Shown one piece after another: positions 33,762 through 45,349 of a stretch of 64,000 bases of DNA; the stretch's first letter is position 1, and every line of letters begins with the position of its first letter. The notes beneath the pieces were generated by a model. The model made no database searches. It was given only the letters and a program-made list of their open reading frames with translations, and had not been told where the DNA came from. The stretch lies in NCBI RefSeq assembly GCF_000835495.1, contig NW_015622543.1, positions 62,001-126,000 of the forward strand, given 5' to 3'. This DNA comes from Cladophialophora immunda. Taxonomy: Eukaryota; Ascomycota; Eurotiomycetes; Chaetothyriales; Herpotrichiellaceae. Both the position numbers and the translations under genes were made by a program.

Positions 33762-34866
33762 ATGGAGGACACATCGTCGCCACCGCCTCGCCAGCAGCAG
33801 AATTTCCGCTCCACGGCCTCAACCAACTGGCGCGTCAGAGACGATACACCGCGCCTGGAGCAGCAGAATTCTCGCGCGCGGTCCAACCGCAATCAGAATG
33901 AGCAAAACAGTGTCAACTCGGCACAGCCCGCTGACGAAGCATCGGGAACGAGGCTTTACATCGGCAATCTTCTCTACACAGCCCAGCGCCCTGACGTCGA
34001 GGAGCTCTTCACCAAGAACGGATTCAACGTCGTCGGGGTCAGTATGTCCACGGATCCCTTCACGGGACGAAATCCGAGTTACTGCTTTGTAGACGTGGAA
34101 AGCCCGGAAGAAGCCCAGAGGGCCATGAATGAATTGAACGGAATGGACGTCCTCGGTAGAGCCGTTAGGGTCAGCCCCGGGGTGGCCAGGAGACAGGGCG
34201 GCCAAGGCCAGAGCAACGCCAGTGGTGCTGGGGCGGGGAGAGAAACCAGAGTGAAGGACTTCGAGCGAGGTTGGGGGAGGGCACGAGAGTCGAAGGAGCA
34301 GAAAGGTGAGCAAATCCTAGCAAAGTTTCCTCTCGCAAGCGCTCCTTGCCCCAGCCCGTGTCTCAATCAAAGCGTTGCTATGAGAATCACAGTGCATAAT
34401 CCTGACGAATGTGGCAATTTTAGACTCTGAATACAACCCAACGTTCGATCGCTGGAGCCGTACAGACGCCAATTCCCACTGGACTGCGCCTCAGTCCGAA
34501 GGTCGACGGCTCTACCTTGGCAACATGCCCCGGATCGAGCCACAGTCAGCGCATGACGAGGAAGTGCGGGCTCTCTTTGCCCAGTACGTGCCGGATATCA
34601 CGCCAACGGCGGTGTCAAAGCAGATATCACCACGTTCCCCCAAGCCCGAACAGCCAGGAAACCAGTACTATTGTTTTGTCGATCTGGAGAAGCCAGAGGA
34701 CGTCGACGTGGTGATTGGAGCGTTGGATGGCAAGGAGGGCAGCTGGGGCGGGAATGTCAGAGTCAACCGGGCTAGAGGCTCGGACAGAAAGGTCATCAAG
34801 GAGCAGGGCTTGGGCGGCGGCGAGCGGCGAGCGTTCGGCGAAGGGAATTGGCGAACGCAAACCTAG
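33762..34866 (+). CDS. Two-RRM RNA-binding protein
   Basis: Exons 33762-34305 and 34424-34866 (118-nt intron, GTGAGC donor, TTTTAG acceptor) give 328 aa. A Gln/Arg/Asn-rich N-terminus is followed by RRM1 (about residues 63-145: RNP2 RLYIGNLLY, RNP1 region PSYCFVDVE, EEAQRAMNELNG). A Gly-rich linker comes next, then RRM2 (about 205-295: RNP2 RLYLGNMPR, RNP1 YYCFVDLE). The tail is Arg/Gly-rich. It should bind single-stranded RNA; whether it acts in splicing, stability or transport cannot be said. The ATG at 33762 is chosen because the frame upstream has only a TTG. Confidence 0.85.
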
Positions 34867-35428
34867 GCTTGAGTCCAATCTGGGTCTCTGGAGAAGTGGA
34901 CGCCCTGTAGATGGGGACATTGCGAAGGAAGGGCATCCGCGAACGCGACAACCAAGGATTTATATCCCTGCACTCCCCGAGCAGGTCGGTTGCTTAGGAA
35001 CTCGCATGCTCGCTGGTCTTCTTCGAGGCTACAACGCCATCTCGACGATATTGCGCGTGGTGTGAACCTACCTAGGAAACCGAATGGAGAAATTCGCGGC
35101 ATGCTTTCTGGATGGCGGTAAATGGTAAAGTACATACAGTCGTTATTGGATCGGGGAAGATTCCCATCAAACGGGCAACTCGTTTACTACTATTCGCCTT
35201 TTTGTTTATAAGAGGGCGGCCACGTCATTGTCACAGAACACTCTTTGGCTCTATAGGACATAGCACATGTTCTGACTTAGGCTGTGCCGCGTCGTTTTCC
35301 AGCTTGGCTTGCTAAGGAGGTGTAGGTGTATGTGTTGGACATCTCGCCCTCAGAAATTCCATCAACGGATACGGCAGACGTGCAGTGCTGTTCCGGCAGT
35401 GGACTCCCTCGTCCCATCAGTGTCTCTT
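34867..35428. other. Intergenic between convergent genes
   Basis: 562 bp of 3' sequence between convergent genes. No ORF or repeat is supported. Confidence 0.4.
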
Positions 35429-36768
35429 CTACGCCTTGGCTGTCAATTTCACGGGGTAGCCCGTGCTCTCGATCGCGTCTGGATACACCAAGCCGCCCTG
35501 CTTCCTCGCTTCATCCATTACTTCCATAATCAGCGTGGATTCTGCCCACGGCAACGTCTCGGACTCCAGCTCCCCAGCAATTAGACAACGGGCCGCGGCG
35601 TCGGCTTCGTACTGTTGTGCGCGGCACAGATGTCAGCAAAATGCCATCCGGGGCATAGAACGAAAAGATCCAGGACGGGACCAGACCCGAATACATACCA
35701 TCATACCGTGACAGCCGCCCTCGAACTCGAATTTCCGATCGAGAATCTCTGCGTTTTTGTCCTTCGGGACCAATCGGTAACGCATCGGTCGATATATTGG
35801 GCCATATACCTGGATCTCACCCTTTTCGCCTTCGATGCGTACCGCGGGGACTTCCACATCTTCCTTCCCATCGTGTCCTCGGGCGGGATCGTCGCTCACA
35901 CGCATGGCCGTGGTGGCCACGGCGTGGGCTTTCGTCTTTCCGGCGGGAGTCGATTTGGGAAATTCGAGGAGTATTAGTGTGGATTCATCGGCGCCGGTAC
36001 GCGGTTCGGGAGTCATTGCTGCGCCAATCACTTTGGGCCGAGATTGTTCCCTGACTTGGGGAGGTAGTGTGTGATACATCGATTGGAAAACCCAGGTGAG
36101 AGCATAAACCCCTAGGTCGAGAAGAGCTCCACCCGCCAGGTCAAGGTTCACCATGCGGTGGCCCAGGTCGAAATCTTTCTCGGGTACCGCACCAATGCTC
36201 AAATCTGAGACGACTCGTAGTACCTCACCGATGTCATTATCCGTGATATGTTTCCTGATCGTCTGACTGAGTGGGAAATAGCGAGTCCAAACAGCCTCCA
36301 TGAAGAAGAGATTCTTCTCTTTCGCGGTCTTGTATAGGATCTTAGCCTGCGCGGCGTTGACGGTGAGCGCTTTCTCGCAGAGGACGGGTTTATTGTGAGA
36401 GAGACAGAGCATGGCGTTTTGGTAGTGGTGAGAGTGTGGCGAGCCAATGTAGATGATGTCGACAGCCGGGTCTTTCACCAGTTCTTCGTAGGAGCCGTAT
36501 GGGGTACATTTTGTGGACTGGGACGGGGAGACGAAGTTGGAAACGAACTTTTCTGCCGACGACAGAGACGAGGAGGATGCGACTGCGGTAACAACATGAC
36601 GAATGTCCTTGACGTTGCGTGTGGTAGGGTCGACGAGGAGGTCTTTGACGAAGGTTTGCGCGATCCAGCCGGTGGCTACAGGAACGTTCTCAGCTCAATA
36701 GAAGCGTGGAATTCTCTGGTGTGAAACGTACCCATAATGCCCCAATGAATTTCTTTTGGCGAACCCAT
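35429..36768 (-). CDS. Gfo/Idh/MocA oxidoreductase, dimeric dihydrodiol dehydrogenase-like
   Basis: NAD(P)-dependent oxidoreductase related to trans-1,2-dihydrobenzene-1,2-diol/D-xylose dehydrogenases. The three exons 36732-36768, 35699-36675 and 35429-35611 close in frame to 398 aa. The 37-nt first exon is supported by GTACGT..TAG splice sites and joins into WGIMATGWIAQTF, the nucleotide-binding loop. Also seen are DIIYIGSPHSHHYQNA and LCEKALTVN (in place of the usual EKP lysine motif; the Lys is kept), LDLGVYALTW, and the substrate-domain beta sheet with GPIYRPMRYRL. The last exon joins as CHGMMYEADAAARCL. It is likely cytosolic. Action on aromatic dihydrodiols or sugars is a family expectation only. 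Confidence 0.88.
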
Positions 36769-37480
36769 GCTTGCGGGAACCTGCGCAGTGAGTAGTTGCA
36801 GCAATACAGCAAAATGTATCAAAATAACATCAAGAATGCAAGCAGATACATATCACGGGAATGTAGCCATTGAAGAAATCTCGTGGGGAAGAGCCATTTG
36901 TACCAGTGGCGCGGGGTATGGTTTTGTAGCGGATCGACGGACTCGGTAACCCGCCCGACGACGACGATTCAGCCTGATATCAAGATCGGCGCCCATTCAT
37001 CAGAGCCGATGGGAAGTCGTCGATGGCTTACCCAAGGAGTCAGATGTGGCCGGTCCTGTGGGTTTTCGGTGTGGTCGGATCTGATCCCGACCTGTTCATC
37101 GCTGTCTGTACGGGTTATGCTGAATAGTTTTCGCCATCTCTTTCAATTAGACGATCGGTGGTCGACCGGGTAAGATTCCTGATATTGAAGTCTGGGATGG
37201 GGGACATGAACAGGGGACGCTTGTCTCGCTTGTGCCAATTAAGTCTTGTATTCGTCTCGCGAGGACGCAAGATATGTACTCAAAGTCAGAACCCTTTTCC
37301 GCATGCAACTCACCATTTTCCAGGGCATGTTGGACACCCAGTTCCCGTAACTTGTACACATTCGCAAACAAGGCATGAATCTTTTCCGGAGTCTCTTAGT
37401 GTGTCATTTCAGCCGCCAATTCTGTGCTTGCTCTGGAGGTTGAGGCAAGGAGGTCCCTCCTCTTTTGTCATTGCCCACGT
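36769..37480. other. Intergenic, oxidoreductase upstream / adenylate kinase downstream
   Basis: 712 bp between two minus-strand genes. It carries the oxidoreductase promoter and the adenylate kinase 3' region. No gene is supported. Confidence 0.4.
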
Positions 37481-38450
<970 letters not shown>

Positions 38451-39692
38451 GATGGCTAGATAGCTGAGCGCAGGGGACCTGACCAAGGTCGAAGGGGGGA
38501 CAGATAGCTAAAGTGCTGTTGCTCCTTGCTGGGGGGGATGCAAGGCAGTAGAGAGGAGGGTGAGAGGAAGAAACACGGTGAGGAAAGCTGGTGCAGAGCT
38601 GCAGAGGTGTTACGGAAGCAATTGCTTTGTGAGCTTCCAAAGTTCTGTGAGGACGAGAATCCTCCGGTTTACCGGGCGTTGCACCAGCCCCCCCGAGGTG
38701 TCAACTTGAGCTCCGGCTCGCCAAGAAGTCACGTTTGTCGGTTGAATGTCTCCCTTCCCCCGAAAGTATTCCGACCACTTCTCTCCCATTGTCATCATCC
38801 TCACTGTCCGAGGCCACGGAGCAGATCGAGGGTTGAGCTCAACATCTGTGAGACAGTCGGTCTCAACAGCCATGTGGCAAACTGGTCAAACTTGGATGAT
38901 ATGGGCTCTAAAGACCACCAGAGCCACCGGGAGCCCACGGCTATTTCAAGCGCACACAGCTCGTGAGACTTACTGCCTCTTGCCCGAGACATCTGAGCCT
39001 GTACATGAGTTTACAGCCCTTTGTGAGGGTGAGTATCAAGGTCAACTTTGTCCGCCATAGCATGCATGGTAGACTGCTGATTGATGCTTTCTGGGCCATT
39101 TTCACCTGTCCTCCGCTCCGAAAGGCGACCCTAAAGGTCGACCGTGGAACGAGAGGAAGAAAATTTTACGACGCCTGGTGCAGACTTCTACTTCTTACGG
39201 GACCGAGCGAGGTTGATGAAGAACTGATGCGTTACAGAGACCCCATCTTACCATGAAGGTTGGCATCCCTATGGGAAGAAACGAGATGTCCATCCCAAAA
39301 AGGGTGATTAATCACGAAGAGTTGGGTAGCCACTTGGATCCAAGTTGTCGCAAGGGAAGCGAGTCTTCGACAAAACAACCCACAATCGGACATATCTTCC
39401 AACCGCAGCACCCCGGTCGCTGCTTTGATCAACACCGCACCAAGGCACTGAACTTTTCCAGATCAAATGCGAACGCCAGGCTATTCAGGAAATCTGAAGG
39501 CTTCCACCGAAAAAAACTCTTCGTATAGATCGAATTCTGCCCCGACCATGAACTTCACAGTGTTCTAGCTAGACAGAACACGATATCATGACGCTGGAGC
39601 AGGCAACCTGAGCTTACGTCTGCAGCAATCACGTCGACTGTTCTGCATCTGAAGAGTTCTGGCGTTTCTATTCTTACTTCATTGATCGGAAT
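38451..39692. other. Intergenic, no supported gene
   Basis: About 1.2 kb with many small overlapping frames on both strands, none with domain features. The promoter of ADK1 lies at its left end. Confidence 0.4.
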
Positions 39693-39947
39693 TCAAGTAC
39701 ATATTCTTCCACAGTGTACCGGAAGCAACTGTGTTAGAGTGTTCAAATACTCTCGAGACCACTTCACGCAATATATCGAAATCGGCTCGGAATATGCAGG
39801 CAGGTCTATGCTTGAGGCAGCCTTGTGGAGATCCTCGGGATTCGCACTGTAATCAGTCTGCAGCGCGCTCCAACACATACGCCAGGCTGTATGATGCAGT
39901 TTGACTTACCGGTAAGTGTTGTACGAATTTCGCTCAGACAGTGCCAT
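39693..39947 (-). CDS. Possible small hypothetical protein, two exons
   Basis: A tentative model. The ATG at 39947 begins a 38-nt exon (39910-39947, MALSERNSYNTY) ending at a perfect GTAAGT donor. A 63-nt intron (39847-39909) ends in GATTACAG and joins in frame to 39693-39846, giving RANPEDLHKAASSIDLPAYSE and a total of 63 aa. The composition looks protein-like rather than random, but I recognise no family, and the model could be a fragment or lack further exons. No signal peptide or membrane span is seen. Confidence 0.35.
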
Positions 39948-40151
39948 GTTTCGCCAGATTTATACGCAAAAAGCCCTCAAGGCTACCTCGCCTATCGTCA
40001 CAATGATCAGATTGGCTATCAACGAATTCGCGGATAATGTTTCAACGACATGCGAGGCCACTCCCCACGAGGTGAATCAGTAACCAGGCTGGTCAACGTC
40101 AGCAGACCCCTAACGATTCCTTCCTCCCATTCAAGCATGCTACGGGCCTCT

Positions 40152-40176
40152 ACGAATGAGAGAAACTCTCATTCGT
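40152..40176. repeat. Perfect 11-bp inverted repeat with 3-nt loop
   Basis: ACGAATGAGAG, then AAA, then its exact reverse complement CTCTCATTCGT. It would fold into a stable hairpin in DNA or RNA. It lies about 520 bp upstream of the tannase-like gene; its function is unknown. Confidence 0.7.
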
Positions 40177-40621
40177 GAACGATGCAATGTGAAAACACAG
40201 ACTGCACTGGATTGCCGATAAGTGCTAACCCCGCATAGCTGTCAATCTCTGCCAATTGAGGCCCGCTGTTGCCTGGTTGCGGTGAAAGGCAATGTCGACG
40301 CTGCGGGAGAACTCCTGTGTGGTGGAAGAAAAGACCAAAGAGCGGGATCGACACGGCTTTCTGCCGAAACAGACGGCGATCACGGCACGAATTCTCCTCA
40401 TTTCGCAGCTTCTTCATTTCTAAATGGCTGGGATATGAATTGCACGGTTGAAGACTTGTCGTCAAAAAGCAGGTTTTGCACTTTCCCCGCATTTTCTTTT
40501 GTTTGACTTGCAGCCGCTTCCGGATCGACGGCACTTAGAGCGCCTAAGGCTGTGAGGAGGCGAGTCTCCAGCAGTGCCAGCAAACCCAAGGAGTCTGCGT
40601 GGAACCAAGCATTATCAAGCA

Positions 40622-40628
40622 TATATAA
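40622..40628 (+). promoter_or_regulatory. Candidate TATA box of the tannase-like gene
   Basis: TATATAA lies 70 bp upstream of the ATG at 40698, a plausible core promoter for an inducible secreted enzyme. Evidence is position and sequence only. Confidence 0.45.
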
Positions 40629-40697
40629 GAGTTGTCAAGCTCTTTTGGCGTCCTTGATGGAAATGTGTCACATTTACCGGTTTTCCCACCTGCCAAA

Positions 40698-42284
40698 ATG
40701 CTTTGTCTCTTGATCATTTTCGGTGCCATCAGTTGGGTGAATGCTCTTCCCAGTGCAGCTACTTGTTCCAACTCTCTTCCCAAACCGAATGTCCCGGGAG
40801 CTATCGTTACCTCCTTGACTGCATCGGTGGTTCGTGACTATGCTGTCAACATCACCGGCGAATCAAACAACTGGCCGGGCCAGAACATCACAGGTCTCGG
40901 CTTCTGTCAAGTCAATGTTAGCCTGACTCATCCCGGGACTGGGGATCATGTCAACAACCAGGTATGGCTTCCTCTGACCGGGTGGAACGGTATATTCCTC
41001 GGAGTGGGAGGTGGTGGATATGTTGCCGGATCCTGGTCATCGTTGGCACCCGCTGTCGAGCGCGGCTATGCTGCTGTGTCAACCGACGCAGGACACGCTC
41101 AGAATAACTCTGGAGACGCCACGTCGTGGGCACTGGTCAGCGAAGGCGACGTAAATCAGAACCTGCTCCTTGATTTTGCGTCCAGGTCGATTCATGACAT
41201 GACGGTGCTAGGAAAGGCCGTCACCACCAGTTTCTATGGATCCTCACCCAAGTATGCGTATTGGCAAGGCTGTTCAACAGGCGGCCGACAGGGTCTCATG
41301 GAAGCACAGATGTACCCGAACGATTATGATGGCATTGTCGCATCTGCTCCTGCCATCAACTGGAATGACTTCACACCGGCTCAGCAATGGCCTTACACCG
41401 TGATGAACAACGAGCACTACTCCCCTCCTCAATGTGAGTTTGACGCTGTTAACGCGGCTGCAGTTGCAGCGTGCGACCATCTGGACGGCCTTCAGGATGG
41501 TATCATTGCTGCGCCTGGACTCTGCAAGTTCGACCCTTCAAGCCTTGTTGGGAAGAACTATACCTGCGACACCGATGGGACAACTCGGCGCTTTTCGAGC
41601 AAGGCTGCGACTGTCGTTAAGAAGATTTGGCAAGGCCCGACTGCCGCAAATGGCACCGCGCTCTGGTATGGGATTCTCCCTGGTACCAATTTCAGCTCGC
41701 TAGCCCCCACCGAGACCTTTAGCAATGGCACCACTGTTGCAGAGCCATTTGGTATTTCTGACAGTTGGTTCCGCGACTTTTTGTTCAAGGACGCCAACTA
41801 CAACACCTCGAATATCACCTACGCCGAGTTTCCGGGATTAATTCGTCAGTCTCATGTGGAGTATGATTCCATAATGGGTACTATGAACGCCAATTTGTCC
41901 ACCTTCAGAGCTGCCGGCGGAAAGATGATCACGTGGCAAGGTCTTGCTGACAACCTGATTATGCCGAATGGAACCATGGAGTATTTTAGCAGGGTCAAGG
42001 CTTTGGATCAGAATGTCACCGATTTCTATCGTGTCTTCTTTGCTCCTGGCGTGGGACATTGCGGTGGCGGAGGGAGCGGCCCCATTCCAGACGACACTCT
42101 CATGGCTTTGAGAAAGTGGGTTGAGAATGGAACAGCTCCAGAAGTGCTGCCAGGATCGAGCGGGTTCAAGGTCAACGGGACTATCCGACACCAGAATTTG
42201 TGTCTATATCCCCTTGTGTCAAAGTACAATGGGAAGGGCGACCCAACAAGTGCATCCAGTTTCACATGCGCAAAGAATTTCTGA
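40698..42284 (+). CDS. Secreted tannase / feruloyl esterase family protein
   Basis: A single-exon protein of 528 aa with a signal peptide (MLCLLIIFGAISWVNALPSA) and many N-glycosylation sequons, so it is exported. It belongs to the tannase/feruloyl esterase family, which hydrolyses ester bonds of gallate or hydroxycinnamates in plant polymers. Seen: WQGCSTGGRQGLMEAQMYP (nucleophile Ser in CS-x-GG), the Asp region in TWQGLADNLIMPNGTMEYF, and the catalytic His in FAPGVGHCGGGGSG. The Cys before the Ser and the Cys after the His form the family's catalytic CS-D-HC disulphide arrangement. The start at 40698 is chosen because it begins the signal peptide. Tannase versus feruloyl esterase activity cannot be separated. 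Confidence 0.93.
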   Translation: MLCLLIIFGAISWVNALPSAATCSNSLPKPNVPGAIVTSLTASVVRDYAVNITGESNNWPGQNITGLGFCQVNVSLTHPGTGDHVNNQVWLPLTGWNGIFLGVGGGGYVAGSWSSLAPAVERGYAAVSTDAGHAQNNSGDATSWALVSEGDVNQNLLLDFASRSIHDMTVLGKAVTTSFYGSSPKYAYWQGCSTGGRQGLMEAQMYPNDYDGIVASAPAINWNDFTPAQQWPYTVMNNEHYSPPQCEFDAVNAAAVAACDHLDGLQDGIIAAPGLCKFDPSSLVGKNYTCDTDGTTRRFSSKAATVVKKIWQGPTAANGTALWYGILPGTNFSSLAPTETFSNGTTVAEPFGISDSWFRDFLFKDANYNTSNITYAEFPGLIRQSHVEYDSIMGTMNANLSTFRAAGGKMITWQGLADNLIMPNGTMEYFSRVKALDQNVTDFYRVFFAPGVGHCGGGGSGPIPDDTLMALRKWVENGTAPEVLPGSSGFKVNGTIRHQNLCLYPLVSKYNGKGDPTSASSFTCAKNF

Positions 42285-42800
42285 GAGATTGGAGGAGTAA
42301 CAGCACAGCGGTGCCCCCTCGCGAGAGGAACCCATGTCTATAAGAAGATGACACTGGATTAATGCGCGGGACAGATCAGAGAACTGACTTGATTACCAAT
42401 ACGTGTAGCAGGATAAAGAATTCAGGACATCTCGATAGTTATACTTATATGGGGCCGGGTTTCCTCAGCCTTGCGAACATCCTTACTCTGATTGGCTCGT
42501 GCAGAGTGCGCTGAAAACTCCTTGGGTTCCAGTGTCTCAACGTCTCCCACTCAACAAATATATTGCATTCTCGTGCTTCTTCTTGAACAGTATTTAGTTT
42601 AATTTCTTCCGTTCTTATCTTCGATTCGCTTTTATCCCTTCATTCTCGCGAGAGGTTCTTCCTCAGCGGCTTGCATGGTTAGCAGTGTGACGTCACATTT
42701 GTAGTCGTCAGCACCATTGTTCGTCGTCAGCCGCAATCATCTGGTTCAGTTAAGCAGACTGCAGAAACATCTCGTGGAGAGACTACTTGGGCACTTGCCA
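42285..42800. other. Intergenic, tannase to amylase
   Basis: 516 bp with the tannase 3' region and a pyrimidine-rich stretch (about 42570-42660) that probably belongs to the amylase promoter. Confidence 0.4.
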
Positions 42801-44794
42801 ATGCAGCGGTGGTCCTCCCTAGTTAGGACGATAAGTGGCGGTGGAAGAACTGCTGAGTTCGAGGGTAAGGCAGCACACGAGAGATGCGCTCAATTGGCAA
42901 TACCTGCTATGTCCCAACTTCACTTTTCACATCTGTGGGTGCATCATCATGGTTTTAACTGGAGAAATATAGATGAATGGCATTAGCTAACACCCCAAAG
43001 ATCCAAAGCCAGATGAAAACAGGACGTTGTTCCAAGCCTTCGAATGGTATCTGCCAGCTCCGCCTACTGACGGTGGTCTTCCGAATGCAAGCCATTACGA
43101 CACCTTGACAGCTCTACTTCCACACCTCTCCGCCTTAGGTATCTCGCACATCTGGATTCCCCCAGGTTGCAAAGCTACATCAGTGCATGACAACGGGTAC
43201 GGTATATATGACCTTTGGGATCTTGGCGAGTTTGACGCGAAGAACAATGGCAAACCACCAAGGACGAAATGGGGCCACAAGGCGGAGCTAGAGGCATTCT
43301 GTGCAACGGCAAAGGAACTTGGAATCGAGATTCTATGGGATGCCGTGTTGAATCACAAAGCCTCGCCAGACGGAAAAGAGGTGAGTTGGGGCGTCAAGGT
43401 AGACCCTCATGGTGAGTCAAATCCTCACAAAACGCGGCGACGAGACAGTAACCGAGCTCCATGCGCAACAGATCGGACGAAGACCATCTCTAAACCCTAT
43501 GAGCTGGAAACATGGACAAAGTTCACCTTCCCCGGGCGCGGCACGAAATACTCCGACATGAAGTACAATTGGAAGCATTTTTCTGGCGTCGACTATGACT
43601 CCCGCCGGAAAGATCATGGTATCTTCAAACTCATTGGCGAAGGAAAGCGAAGTGACTGGGCACACGATGTCAGTAAGGAGCTCGGAAACTACGACTACTT
43701 GTAAGTGTGTTTCCCGGGGCTCTCGCTACTTCAAACCCAGAGAAGCCACGAGCTTACGACTGTCGATAGAATGTTCGCAGACCTTGATCACTCGCACCCC
43801 TCCGTACGCACAGACATCTTCAACTGGGGATCTTGGATCACCTCCCTGCTTGATCTCGGCGGCTTTCGCTTGGATGCCATCAAGCACTACTCTCTTTCTT
43901 TCCTTGCAGACTTTCTTTCCCATCTTGAAACGACAACATCTCAAGGGAAAAAGTTGTTCTTCGTGGGGGAGTTTTGGGATTCTGATGTGAACACATTGCT
44001 CAAGGTCATCAAGAGATGCCATGGGCGACTGAATCTATTTGATGTCCAGCTGGTATATACCTTCAGCGACTTTTCGAAGGGAAGGCTGCATGATTTGACC
44101 GCCATTTTCGACGGCTCTCTGGTACAAAGGGATCATGACCATGCCGTGGTAAGACCATCGACTTGAACCGGGCGTGTTGAACCCTGTCAATCTGACAAGT
44201 GCTTTGCAGACGTTTGTTGCGAACCACGACACCCAAGAGACACAGTCTCTGGCTGCACCTGTCGAAGAATGGTTCATCCCGCTGGCTTACGCCCTGATTC
44301 TCCTTCGCCACAATGGTGGGACCCCTTGTGTCTTCTGGGGCGACGTCTTCGGCATCCATGGTCCACGGCCTCGACTCCCAGCGTGCGGTGGCAAGCTTGC
44401 GCGACTCGTCGCCGCGAGGAAGCTCTACGCACATGGCCCGCAAAGAGACTACCTCGACCGGGAAGACTGCATTGGCTGGACCCGGCTGGGCCACAGGTCT
44501 AAGGCCAACGGAGCCGGCCTCGCTGTTATCATGACCAATAGCTGGGACAGGGGGTCCAAGAGGATGTTTGTGGGTCACAGGCACATTGGGGAGAGGTGGA
44601 GGGATATTCTCGGCTGGGAAGACAGAGAGGTCGTGATTGACTCTAAAGGATTCGGCACATTCCCTGTCGGCCACAGGTCTGTTGGGGTCTGGACGCACGA
44701 GAAGGCCCCTGATTTTGAGAAGATCACCAGGTTCTCGTTTCCCAGATTGGGGCACAGTGCCGCTGCACCGGACCCGAAAATGTTGCCGGTGTAG
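42801..44794 (+). CDS. GH13 alpha-amylase, intracellular type
   Basis: Cleaves alpha-1,4-glucans; of the bacterial-like cytosolic fungal class (GH13_5-like). The five exons 42801-42864, 43001-43411, 43472-43700, 43770-44148 and 44210-44794 close in frame to 555 aa. The first join, over a 136-nt intron with a CTAAC branch point, gives TAEFE then DPKPDENRTLFQAFEWYLP. Conserved regions: DAVLNHKA (region I), GFRLDAIKH with the nucleophile Asp (II), FVGEFW with the acid/base Glu (III), FVANHDTQ with the stabilising Asp (IV). No signal peptide is seen. In some fungi this class serves alpha-glucan synthesis (Histoplasma AMY1) rather than starch feeding. Intron 2 is 60 nt and open, so it could be retained without a frameshift. 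Confidence 0.88.
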
Positions 44795-45349
44795 GGCCAG
44801 AGATTACGACTCCTTGGGGAAGGGCTCCAGAACGATCGTCCATCAATCCTTCTTTTCGGCGCCAGCGTTCCAGGGCTTCCGTGCAGACGCCGGCGGAGGA
44901 ACGATGGCTATGTCCAGTGGAGCGATCGGGTCGACAAGCCGGGCTTTGTTGCCACTTCACGGTGGTCTCCAATATGCGGCTGACGTTGCCTCAAGTCTTT
45001 TTCACAGAGGGGTCATGGACCAATTTCCGTGAGCTTGGGGCCTCTGGGAGAGTCGGCTTCGAAGAGCGGAGCCACCATACCACCGACAGGCTGATAGGCG
45101 ACGCCTGTCAAAATTTCGACGTGGAATAGTGGTGTCTATGGCTCTGTAGGGCGGGTCACCAAATGTGGAATGCTTGCGGAATCCAGAGAGGCGCCTCTCG
45201 TAGACGTGGTCTGACTATCAAACATACTTTTTTTGGTGAAGGATTTGAGACTACATTCTGCTATTTGGGAACCCTCGGCCGCTGCAGGATTTGCCTCATT
45301 CCAGCTGAACCCCCACAACCGTCCCTCTATCCACGCAGCCATTCTTGGT
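44795..45349. other. Intergenic between convergent genes
   Basis: 555 bp between the convergent amylase and transporter genes. Nothing beyond 3' sequence is supported. Confidence 0.4.

Larger units (their letters stand above)
39948..40697. other. Intergenic upstream of the tannase-like gene, with a hairpin
   Basis: 750 bp. It contains the perfect inverted repeat at 40152-40176 and a TATA-like element at 40622-40628. The frames here are short and unlike known proteins. Confidence 0.4.

Noticed and set aside
44063..44755. 230-codon - strand frame
   Set aside because: Antisense to the last amylase exons, which carry catalytic motifs.
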